The position numbers and the translations under genes are program-made. The notes under the pieces were generated by a model. That model searched no databases and was not told the origin of the DNA. It was given only the letters and a program-made list of their open reading frames with translations. Source: Thiopontia sp964416755 (GTDB lineage Bacteria > Pseudomonadota > Gammaproteobacteria > GCF-002020875). Taken from it: DNA of 7,439 bases. The DNA is taken from assembly GCA_964416755.1 (NCBI GenBank), contig CAYQFH010000120.1, positions 1 through 7,439 on the forward strand, given 5' to 3'. Positions 1 to 6,350 of the stretch are shown here, piece by piece; within the stretch, counting starts at the first letter, position 1, and every line of letters starts with the position of its first letter.

Positions 1-690
1 GGAGCCAATGGCGGACAAGCCATTACTGTACCCACCGCGATCACCCTGCAGGACAGCCACCATGTTCAAGGCTTTGAGCCCGTTGCAACAGCGCTGCTTC
101 AGCAACAGCTTGATCTGCTGTTGAGCGACTTTCCTGTATCCGCCATCAAGATCGGTATGGTCGGCACCATGGAAATTTGCACCACTATTGGTTCACTGCT
201 GCTGCAACACCCAACCATTCCGGTAATTCTTGACCCGGTGCTGGCCGGTGGGGGGGGTGGTGCTCTGTCTGCTGAAGCACTTGCCGAAACAATCACCACC
301 GAATTGATCCCCCACACCAGACTGGCAACACCCAATCGCGATGAATTGGAACGGCTGGGAGGGAGTGATCGATTGTTTGAGCTAGGCTGCCAGAACCTAC
401 TGATCACCGGCACTGACCGCCCTGCCACAGAGGAGGCGGCAGACCAAGTCCACCACCAGCTGTTACAGGCCAATGGCAGCAACCATACCTTGAGCGGTGA
501 CCGCCTGCCCCATAGTTATCACGGCTCCGGCTGTACGCTGGCTGCTGCGATTGCAACACAGATCGCACACGGTGCAGCACTGCAGAATGCAGTTGAGACG
601 GGGTTGAGCTTCACGCACAATAGTCTGCTCCAGGCCACCCATCCAACCGATGGACAACATCTCCCCAACCGCTTTTTCAAGTACTCATGA
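1..690 (+). CDS. thiD: Hydroxymethylpyrimidine/phosphomethylpyrimidine kinase ThiD, 5'-truncated by window edge
   Basis: The reading frame is open from base 1 and encodes about 229 residues up to TGA at 688-690. The usual N-terminus (roughly 30-40 residues with the first glycine-rich motif) lies outside the window, so no start can be assigned. A TTG at 121 is internal, because homologous sequence continues upstream of it (TAITLQDSHHVQGF resembles the ThiD segment following the first strands). The protein belongs to the ribokinase-like fold and phosphorylates HMP and HMP-P to HMP-PP for thiamine synthesis in the cytoplasm. Visible motifs are VSAIKIGMVG, the ILDPV strand, ATPNRDE, LITGTDRPA and the anion-hole/catalytic motif HGSGCTLAAAIA near the C-terminal third. 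The segment after DPV is a run of glycines (LAGGGGGALS) instead of the more usual (M/V)-x-(K/T)-S-G type. The stop overlaps the thiE start (ATGA), as expected for co-translated thiamine genes. Family assignment is firm; the exact extent is unknown. Confidence 0.93.
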   Translation, partial: GANGGQAITVPTAITLQDSHHVQGFEPVATALLQQQLDLLLSDFPVSAIKIGMVGTMEICTTIGSLLLQHPTIPVILDPVLAGGGGGALSAEALAETITTELIPHTRLATPNRDELERLGGSDRLFELGCQNLLITGTDRPATEEAADQVHHQLLQANGSNHTLSGDRLPHSYHGSGCTLAAAIATQIAHGAALQNAVETGLSFTHNSLLQATHPTDGQHLPNRFFKYS

Positions 691-1310
691 CTCCCCTCTC
701 CGGACTCTATCTCCTCACCGACCACCACCTTACGGACAAAATGGGCGTGGTCCCGGCAGTTGCCGCCGCCATTCAGGGCGGTGCCCGCATTGTGCAGTAC
801 CGTAACAAACATGCAAACCGTGAGCGCAAGCTGTGGGAGATCCGCGATCTAATCACCCTCTGCAAGCCACTGGGGATTCCACTGATTGTCAATGATGATA
901 CCGACCTGGCCGCCGAGACCGGTGCCGACGGAGTGCATCTCGGTGCCGAGGATGGTGCTCTGGCAGATGCCCGCAAACTGCTGGGCAAGGAGGCGATTAT
1001 CGGGGTCTCCTGTTACAATTCACTCGATCGTGCCCGGGAGGCCGCAGCCGAAGGGGCCAGCTATATCGCCTTTGGACGCTTCTTCCCTTCACAGACCAAA
1101 CCCGACGCAGTGTTGGCCACCCCGGATCTGCTGCAACAGGCCAAGGCAGAACTACAGCTTCCACTCTGTGCCATCGGTGGCATTGACCATGAGAATGGCG
1201 GCACACTGGTGAAAGCCGGAGCGGATCTACTGGCAGTAATCCACTCGGTGCTGGGCGCGCCCGATATCACACGAGCTGCAACGGAAATTGCGGCACTGTA
1301 CAAGAACTGA
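687..1310 (+). CDS. thiE: Thiamine-phosphate synthase ThiE
   Basis: This 207-residue protein is the normal length for ThiE. It is a TIM-barrel enzyme that joins HMP-PP (the product of ThiD) to thiazole phosphate, giving thiamine phosphate and pyrophosphate. Motifs in order are LYLLTD (8-12), the diphosphate/pyrimidine-binding IVQYRNK (35-41), IVND (67-70), DGVHLG (81-86), GVSCYN (106-111), GRFFPSQTKP (130-139), CAIGGI (161-166) and the C-terminal AVIHSVLG. Two positions differ from the common consensus: the residue after HLG is Ala (often Gln), and the FPT-x-TK loop reads FPSQTK. Both look like conservative variation, not loss of function. The ATG at 687 overlaps the thiD stop by 4 nt (ATGA). 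No good Shine-Dalgarno precedes it, so translational coupling is likely. Stop is TGA at 1308-1310. Confidence 0.96.
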   Translation: MTPLSGLYLLTDHHLTDKMGVVPAVAAAIQGGARIVQYRNKHANRERKLWEIRDLITLCKPLGIPLIVNDDTDLAAETGADGVHLGAEDGALADARKLLGKEAIIGVSCYNSLDRAREAAAEGASYIAFGRFFPSQTKPDAVLATPDLLQQAKAELQLPLCAIGGIDHENGGTLVKAGADLLAVIHSVLGAPDITRAATEIAALYKN

Positions 1311-1314
1311 AACA

Positions 1315-1321
1315 AGAGGAG
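1315..1321 (+). promoter_or_regulatory. Strong ribosome binding site deciding the hemL start
   Basis: AGAGGAG lies in the short thiE-hemL gap. Candidate starts TTG 1322, ATG 1325 and ATG 1331 are in one frame. The site sits 0, 3 and 9 nt from them, so ATG 1331 has the most normal spacing. Confidence 0.7.
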
Positions 1322-1330
1322 TTGATGAAG

Positions 1331-2611
1331 ATGTCCCGATCCCAAACACTGTTTGCCGAAGCCCAACAACATATTCCCGGCGGAGTGAACTCCCCGGTAC
1401 GCGCCTTCCGTGGTGTCGGTGGTGATCCGGTCTACATCAAGCGGGCTGAGGGTGCCTATATCTACGATGAGGATGGTCGCGGCTATATCGACTACGTCGC
1501 CTCCTGGGGCCCAATGATTCTCGGTCACGCCCACCCCGAGGTGATCAATACGGTACAGCAGAGTGCCACTAACGGCCTCAGCTTCGGTGCCCCCACCGAG
1601 ATCGAAACAACCATGGCAGAGAAGGTCAAAGAGCTGGTCCCCTCTATCGAGATGGTGCGTATGGTCAGCTCCGGTACCGAGGCCACTATGAGTGCGATCC
1701 GTCTCGCCCGTGGCTACACGGGGCGCGACAAAATCGTGAAATTCGAAGGCTGCTACCACGGCCATGCCGATTCATTGCTGGTCAAGGCCGGTTCCGGCGC
1801 TCTCACCTTTGGCGAGCCCACCTCTCCCGGTGTCCCCAAGGCACTGGCCGAGCACACCATCACCCTCAACTACAACGACAGTGCACAGGTGCATGAACTA
1901 TTCAGCCAGATCGGGGATGAGATCGCCTGCATCATTGTCGAGCCGGTAGCAGGCAACATGAACTGTGTGCCTCCCGTCGAGGGGTTCCTGGAGACCTTGC
2001 GCGAGGTGTGCGACCAGCACGGCAGCGTACTGATTCTTGATGAGGTGATGACCGGTTTCCGCGTCAGTCTTGGTGGCGCACAGGGCAAGCTCGGAATCAC
2101 CCCGGACCTCACCACACTCGGCAAGGTGATCGGTGGCGGCATGCCGGTTGGTGCCTTCGGTGGCAAGCGCAAGATCATGAAGCACCTCTCTCCACTGGGC
2201 CCGGTCTATCAGGCAGGCACCCTCTCTGGAAACCCACTGGCGATGGCAGCCGGGCTAAAAACACTGGAGTTGATCTCGGCCGATGGCTTCTTTGATGAAC
2301 TAGAGAAGAAGGTAGAGCTGCTGACCGATGGTATTCTAAAGGCCGCTAAAGAGAACAACATCCCGATGACCTGCAACCGCATCGGCGGTATGTTCGGCCT
2401 CTTCTTCACTGATGCGGAAAAGGTGGAGACCTTCGCCCAGGTGAGTGCCTGCGACGGTGAACGCTTCAACCAATTCTTCCACGGCATGCTGAAGGAAGGG
2501 GTCTACCTGGCACCTTCATCGTATGAAGCGGGTTTTGTCTCTTCAGCTCACCGTGAGTCTGATCTGGAGGTAACCATCAAGGCGGCACGCAAGGTACTGG
2601 CCTCTCTCTGA
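1331..2611 (+). CDS. hemL: Glutamate-1-semialdehyde 2,1-aminomutase HemL
   Basis: HemL is a PLP-dependent class III aminotransferase-fold enzyme that converts glutamate-1-semialdehyde to 5-aminolevulinate, the C5-pathway entry to heme and other tetrapyrroles. With ATG 1331 the protein is 426 residues, the length of E. coli HemL, and begins MSRSQTLF, aligning with the known N-terminus (MSKSENLY) as I remember it. The in-frame TTG 1322 and ATG 1325 are less likely because they crowd the ribosome binding site. Signature segments are IPGGVNSPVRAF, SWGPMILGHAHPE, LSFGAPTE, VSSGTEATMSAIRLARG, FEGCYHGHAD, IIVEPVAGNMNCVPP, ILDEVMTGFR and GPVYQAGTLSGNP. The PLP Schiff-base lysine is K265 in GKVIGGGMP. 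All expected active-site segments are intact. It lies 20 nt after thiE and 2 nt before the next gene. The thiamine-to-heme order probably reflects co-transcription, not a shared pathway. Confidence 0.98.
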   Translation: MSRSQTLFAEAQQHIPGGVNSPVRAFRGVGGDPVYIKRAEGAYIYDEDGRGYIDYVASWGPMILGHAHPEVINTVQQSATNGLSFGAPTEIETTMAEKVKELVPSIEMVRMVSSGTEATMSAIRLARGYTGRDKIVKFEGCYHGHADSLLVKAGSGALTFGEPTSPGVPKALAEHTITLNYNDSAQVHELFSQIGDEIACIIVEPVAGNMNCVPPVEGFLETLREVCDQHGSVLILDEVMTGFRVSLGGAQGKLGITPDLTTLGKVIGGGMPVGAFGGKRKIMKHLSPLGPVYQAGTLSGNPLAMAAGLKTLELISADGFFDELEKKVELLTDGILKAAKENNIPMTCNRIGGMFGLFFTDAEKVETFAQVSACDGERFNQFFHGMLKEGVYLAPSSYEAGFVSSAHRESDLEVTIKAARKVLASL

Positions 2612-2613
2612 TC

Positions 2614-3069
2614 ATGGAGCTGTGGATGGTGCTGAACAGTTGGTTCAGCGCCAATGAGACACTACTCTTCTGGATCGGGATCGGTTCAGCCGTGATGCTG
2701 GTCGGTTCCATTCTAGCTCTGCCATGGCTTGCAGGGCTCATTCCCGAAGACCACTTCAACCACCAGCAAGAGCCCGTTGCGCCACCACTGCAGGACCATC
2801 CACTCCTGCGTTTCCTATTCCATCTACTGCGCAATGTGGTGGGTGGAGTCCTGATCATCGCCGGATTTCTGATGCTGTTTCTTCCGGGGCAGGGGCTGTT
2901 GACTCTACTACTGGGTATCATGATGAGTCATTTTCCGGGAAAATATCGGCTGGAGCAGTGGTTTATCCGCCAACCCGGTATACTTGATGCACTCAACTGG
3001 TTTCGCCAAAAAGGGGGACACCCCCCTTTAAACCTCAAATTTGAAGAAGACCACCATGGAAAACAGTGA
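2614..3069 (+). CDS. Small membrane protein, PGPGW-like family (PF09656-type), function unknown
   Basis: The product is 151 residues from ATG 2614. An in-frame ATG at 2626 (MVLNSWFS) would give 147 residues and has a GGAG at 2616-2619 with 6-nt spacing, so it may be the true start. There is one hydrophobic helix at about 17-42, a polar stretch (44-63), then a hydrophobic hairpin at about 72-104. This hairpin contains LPGQGLLTLLLG (90-101), which matches the PGPGW-type signature of a glycine/proline turn between two membrane helices. The C-terminal tail is basic and soluble: PGKYRLEQWF, a short helix, and KGGHPPLNLKFEED. Resemblance to the PGPGW transmembrane family is by motif and layout only; no molecular function is known to me. 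It follows hemL by 2 nt, and its end overlaps the start of the next gene, so it is co-expressed with both. Confidence 0.8.
   Translation: MELWMVLNSWFSANETLLFWIGIGSAVMLVGSILALPWLAGLIPEDHFNHQQEPVAPPLQDHPLLRFLFHLLRNVVGGVLIIAGFLMLFLPGQGLLTLLLGIMMSHFPGKYRLEQWFIRQPGILDALNWFRQKGGHPPLNLKFEEDHHGKQ
3010..3029 (+). other. Perfect 8-bp GC-rich hairpin inside the 3' end of the PGPGW-like gene
   Basis: AAAGGGGG (3010-3017) and CCCCCTTT (3022-3029) are exact inverted complements around a 4-nt ACAC loop. On the plus strand the stem is followed by AAA, so it is not a classic intrinsic terminator. On the minus strand it is flanked by two further T residues (five T in total), which is a little more terminator-like. 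It sits 26 nt before the preferred start of the next gene. The codons encode KGGHPPL, a protein motif that may by itself explain the base pattern. Confidence 0.55.
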
Positions 3070-3484
3070 ACCAATCCCCTCAACCGAGTCGGACAATCCG
3101 GAACGGGCCGACAACCGACTGGCACTGTGGGCATCCTCTCTCTACCTGATCAATCTGCTCCTGCTACCCGGGCTCGCCTACCTGCTGCTGGGCTGGCTCT
3201 ACTGGCACAATCGCGAACGCGATGATCGGCCACTGGGCAACATCCATTTGCGCGAGGCCTTCACCGCCTCCACTGTTGGCGGAAGCCTGATCTTTGCCAC
3301 CTTGCTGATCTTCTGGGTTGGTGGTATTGATGTCTCCAGCAGCTGGGTCTACGCCATCATCTACTTCACCATCATCCACTCCACCTTTATCCTGTTGGGG
3401 GTGCTGGCACTGGCACGCGCCTTTGCCGCAGAGCCATTCTACTATCCACTGATCGGCAAGCATCGTGCCCGCCTGTTTGATTAA
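3056..3484 (+). CDS. Three-helix membrane protein, DUF4870/Tic20-like, function unknown
   Basis: ATG 3056 gives 142 residues. A TTG at 3041 would add five residues (start plus KKTT) but is less likely. ATG 3056 lies inside the preceding gene, with a 14-nt overlap, and GAAGAAG (3043-3049) could act as a weak ribosome binding site. The N-terminus (1-21) is acidic and proline/serine rich. Three membrane helices follow at about 28-48, 70-90 and 98-121. The loop after helix 1 (YWHNRERDDRPLGNIHLREAF) is strongly charged, and the protein ends with FYYPLIGK. The pattern of a first hairpin, a charged loop ending in H-x-(R/K)-E-A, two more helices and a final YYPLIG resembles DUF4870/Tic20-like proteins. 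I assign this by architecture only. No catalytic residues are apparent. Confidence 0.75.
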   Translation: MENSEPIPSTESDNPERADNRLALWASSLYLINLLLLPGLAYLLLGWLYWHNRERDDRPLGNIHLREAFTASTVGGSLIFATLLIFWVGGIDVSSSWVYAIIYFTIIHSTFILLGVLALARAFAAEPFYYPLIGKHRARLFD

Positions 3485-3490
3485 AACCTC

Positions 3491-4411
3491 ATGAACCGTT
3501 ACCAAAGTACCGAAATACAGGACGCCGTTAACGAGCTGAAGCGGGAGATGCGCCGTGGACGCTGGTTCAAGAACACCCTCTATCTGCTGCTGATCAGCTA
3601 CCTGTTACTACTGATTCTTGCCTCTGCCGGGGTGATTGACGAGATTGATCCTGCAGAGCGCATTGCCATCCTCAAGCTGCAGGGAGAGATCAGCAGCGAA
3701 ACCCCCAACAGTGCAGAGATTCTGGCCCCCGCCATCCGCAAGGCGGTCAGGGATGAACGGGTCAAACACCTGTTACTGCAGCTCAACTCTCCCGGTGGCA
3801 CCCCGGCTCAGGCAGAACGGCTGTGGCAAACCCTGCGTCAGGTGAAAGAGGAGTACCCAGAGAAGAAGATCTTCGTCTCCATTGATGAGCTCTGCACCTC
3901 TGCCTGCTACTACATCGCCTCGGCTGCCGATGAGATCCACGCCACCGAGGTCTCCCTGATCGGCTCCATTGGAGTTCGCATGGGTAGTTTTGGCTTTGTC
4001 GGCGCGATGGAGAAACATGGGGTAGAGCAGCGCGAACTGACCGCCGGTGAGTATAAATCTCTGCTCGATCCCTTCTCACCCCGCAACCCGGAGAGTGAGC
4101 AGTTCCTCAAGGAGCATGTACTGACCACCACCCACAACATCTTTATCGACCGGGTCAAGCAGGGACGTGGTGACAAGCTCTCTACTGAAACCATGCTATT
4201 CAATGGGTTGATCTGGGTCGGGCAAGAGGCGAAAGTACTGGGGCTGATTGATGGCTTTGAGTCCGACCGGCAGATTGCCAAGCGTCACGACATCGAGAGT
4301 CTGGTCGACTACACCCCGAAAGTGGATCTGTTTGAACAGTATGCCAACCAATTTTCCGCCAGCCTGCGCACCGCATGGCGTGAAATGAACCAGAGTCGAA
4401 TGGAGATGTAA
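3491..4411 (+). CDS. Membrane-anchored S49 family serine peptidase (SppA-like, short form)
   Basis: This 306-residue protein has a basic N-terminal cytoplasmic stretch (KREMRRGRWFK), one membrane helix at about 28-48 and a periplasmic S49 protease domain. It is the short, single-domain (SppA36-like) type. Motifs are the strand IAILKLQGEI (58-67), LLLQLNSPGG (94-103), SIDELCTSACYYIASAADEI (130-149), LIGSIGV (156-162) and LTAGEYKSLLDPFSPRNPE (183-201). The predicted Ser/Lys dyad is S137 and K189. Their spacing of 52 residues equals that of the Ser147/Lys199 pair known for Bacillus subtilis SppA. The nucleophile motif reads TSACYYIA instead of the usual ASGGYYIA. Family members cleave signal-peptide remnants or other membrane-protein fragments; the substrate here is unknown. 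It starts 6 nt after the preceding gene and has no clear Shine-Dalgarno, so it is probably coupled to it. Confidence 0.92.
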   Translation: MNRYQSTEIQDAVNELKREMRRGRWFKNTLYLLLISYLLLLILASAGVIDEIDPAERIAILKLQGEISSETPNSAEILAPAIRKAVRDERVKHLLLQLNSPGGTPAQAERLWQTLRQVKEEYPEKKIFVSIDELCTSACYYIASAADEIHATEVSLIGSIGVRMGSFGFVGAMEKHGVEQRELTAGEYKSLLDPFSPRNPESEQFLKEHVLTTTHNIFIDRVKQGRGDKLSTETMLFNGLIWVGQEAKVLGLIDGFESDRQIAKRHDIESLVDYTPKVDLFEQYANQFSASLRTAWREMNQSRMEM

Positions 4412-4415
4412 CTGT

Positions 4416-4619
4416 TCAGCTGGTTGCGGTTGTTACCGGCAGTTGCAGAAAGAGCCGTTTGCGCTCCTTCTCCAATCGACTGACCAGCAGTTGACGCATT
4501 GACTGAGCAAATTCGGTCTCCCCCTCTTCCTCCTTGATCTGTGCGATGGCTTCGGTCAACGCATCCAGTTTCGCGATGATGTAAGCGCTGCTCTCCTCAT
4601 CGCGACTCTTCTGACCCAT
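4416..4619 (-). CDS. Small charged helical protein, unknown function, translationally coupled to the hybrid kinase
   Basis: The frame encodes 67 residues from ATG at 4619. That ATG shares its A with the kinase stop (TGATG). A GTG one codon upstream (4622) is the alternative start. I do not recognise the family. The protein is soluble in appearance and rich in Glu, Lys, Arg, Leu and Ala, with a long amphipathic helical segment (IIAKLDALTEAIAQIKEEE, then a second helix around MRQLLVSRLEKERKRLFLQL) and a short Thr/Ser-rich tail. It has no membrane helix, no cysteines and no DNA-binding motif that I can see. Its stop lies 4 bases from the end of the convergent peptidase gene. The TGATG junction and in-register position support a real gene. 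A role as a partner or regulator of the kinase is inference only. Confidence 0.72.
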   Translation of the reverse strand: MGQKSRDEESSAYIIAKLDALTEAIAQIKEEEGETEFAQSMRQLLVSRLEKERKRLFLQLPVTTATS

Positions 4620-6340
4620 CACTGCAGCGCTACAGAAATCTCTTGATCCAGCGTCTCTGCCGCCGAACGAATCTCCTCAGACGAACTGAGCTGATCAATA
4701 TGGTCACAGACCATCCTGGCCTGCTCGGTCAACCCCGGGAAACCAAAGTTGGCTGCACTCCCCTTGATGTTGTGGGCTGCCAGACGCAGTGCCTCCCACG
4801 CCTCTTGCGCCAACGCTTCGCGAATCTCCTGCTGGCGCTGTGCCGTTCCTTCCAGAAAGAGCTGTTTCAACTCATCACTCACCGTCAGCTCCTGACTACG
4901 CTCCGTCAACTGCAGCGCTTCAGCCTCCTCCTGAGTCATGGTCTCCAGATAGGCGGCCAGTACCCCCTGCAGCTTCTGCTGCTCCACCGGCTTGGTGAGG
5001 AACTCATTGCAACCGGCCTGGTTGAACTTGTTGCGATGCACCTGCATCACATTAGCAGTCAGAGCCACAATGGGAGCCTGGCAGAACGATTGACGCAGCA
5101 GTGTGGTTGCCTCAATGCCATCCATCACCGGCATCTGCATATCCATCAGGATCAGATCGAAGGACTCAGACAACCCGCGCTCCAACGCCTGCTGCCCGTT
5201 TTCAACCATATCCACCTCAATCCCGTAGCCCTCCAGAATCTGGCGCAGCAGTAGCTGCACCTCCGAGGTATCCTCTGCAACCAGCACCCGACCACGGAAA
5301 TAGGTCGCCTCTGAAGCACTCTGCTGCGTAACCGGTGCTCCCAACTGCAACGGTAGACAGACCTGAAAACGGGAACCACGTCCCTCTTCACTCTGCACAT
5401 CCACCATCCCTCCCATCCGCTGGATCAGCTTCCAGGAGATGTGCAGCCCCAGACCGGTACCCCCATGGCGACGCGAGATGGCACTGTCCGCCTGCTGAAA
5501 CGGTTCAAAGAGCTTCTCAATCACCTCGGGCGACATTCCGACCCCCTCATCCTCCACCACAATCCTGACCCAGCTGCCCTCTCCCAGAGGCCCCTCATTC
5601 ATCATCTCAACCTGCAATCGCACCTCCCCCTGATCGGTGAACTTCACTGCATTACCACAGAGATTGAGCATGATCTGGCGAATACGAGCCATATCACCAA
5701 TCAACTGATGATCAAAATTCCCTTTCAACTCTGTCTTGAAGGTGATGCCGTCATCGGTAGAGCGGCGTGGAAAGATCTCTCCCATCTCCTTGATCAGAGC
5801 CTGCATATCAAACGGGCACCACTCCAGAGAGAACCCCTCTGACTCCACCTTTGACAGATCAAGGATGTCATTCAACATGTAGAGCAGACTGCGCCCCGAG
5901 ATATCGATGGTGCGTAGCAAATCCTGCTGTGATTCAGTCAATCTGCTTTTGGCGAGCATCTCACTGTTCCCCAGCAGCACGGTCAAAGGGGTACGCAGTT
6001 CATGACTCATGGTGGCCATGAACTCATCCCGTCCCTGACTGTCCAAATTGGGCGCCTCCTCCTTCTGCTCCCCCAGGCGCTGCTCCAACTCCCGTTGCAG
6101 AGGTTCAATGGCAATTTCACGTACACTCTGCCAAACGAGCAGCCCGACCGCCCCCATGAAGAGCAGCAAGACCAACAGCGTCTCAAACAGATAGAGTTCG
6201 ACAAAGGCGTTACTGGTGATGCTGAGTCCACCCACCACGACCAGCAGAATGAGCAGAAAAACCAAGGCGATACGACGCAGCAGCTTGCGCTGCCAGCCGC
6301 GCATTACACTCTCTGTCTGACCTCCCTCTGCAGCCCCCAT
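4619..6340 (-). CDS. Membrane hybrid sensor histidine kinase with receiver and Hpt domains
   Basis: ATG 6340 gives 573 residues. The frame stays open to 6511, but that would overlap the channel gene by about 160 nt and add a low-complexity polar segment. ATG 6304 is another option, starting just before the first helix. Two membrane helices (about 24-41 and 51-70) flank a loop of only some ten residues, followed by a charged coiled linker. The DHp domain has phospho-acceptor H113 in FMATMSHELRTPL. The HATPase_c domain has the N box NLCGNAVKF (N230), DEGVGM (D264) and GGTGLGL (293-299). The receiver has E356/D357, phospho-acceptor D400 in MDMQMPVMDG, T428 and K450. The C-terminal Hpt domain has H523 in AHNIKGSAANFG. 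All phosphotransfer residues needed for a His-Asp-His relay are present. There is no recognisable PAS, HAMP or periplasmic sensing domain, and no separate response regulator is in the window. Confidence 0.93.
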   Translation of the reverse strand: MGAAEGGQTESVMRGWQRKLLRRIALVFLLILLVVVGGLSITSNAFVELYLFETLLVLLLFMGAVGLLVWQSVREIAIEPLQRELEQRLGEQKEEAPNLDSQGRDEFMATMSHELRTPLTVLLGNSEMLAKSRLTESQQDLLRTIDISGRSLLYMLNDILDLSKVESEGFSLEWCPFDMQALIKEMGEIFPRRSTDDGITFKTELKGNFDHQLIGDMARIRQIMLNLCGNAVKFTDQGEVRLQVEMMNEGPLGEGSWVRIVVEDEGVGMSPEVIEKLFEPFQQADSAISRRHGGTGLGLHISWKLIQRMGGMVDVQSEEGRGSRFQVCLPLQLGAPVTQQSASEATYFRGRVLVAEDTSEVQLLLRQILEGYGIEVDMVENGQQALERGLSESFDLILMDMQMPVMDGIEATTLLRQSFCQAPIVALTANVMQVHRNKFNQAGCNEFLTKPVEQQKLQGVLAAYLETMTQEEAEALQLTERSQELTVSDELKQLFLEGTAQRQQEIREALAQEAWEALRLAAHNIKGSAANFGFPGLTEQARMVCDHIDQLSSSEEIRSAAETLDQEISVALQ

Positions 6341-6350
6341 TTCACACTCG

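Noticed and set aside
1..120. Thiamine (TPP) riboswitch upstream of the thiamine genes
   Set aside because: The window begins inside thiD coding sequence, so any leader is outside. No riboswitch motif is visible in the thiD-thiE-hemL junctions.
1061..1765. Long (234-codon) minus-strand open frame opposite thiE and hemL
   Set aside because: It is antisense to two well-supported enzymes, has no recognisable domain, and its composition reflects the complementary strand of GC-rich codons.
4419..4440. Possible hairpin GCTGGT/ACCGGC near the convergent gene ends
   Set aside because: Only six pairs, one of them G-U, with a ten-base loop and no T run on either strand. It is too weak to call a terminator.
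4643..5842. Plus-strand open frames opposite the hybrid kinase (203 and 133 codons)
   Set aside because: They are antisense shadows, rich in Leu, Gln, His and Pro, of a kinase whose catalytic motifs are all intact on the minus strand.
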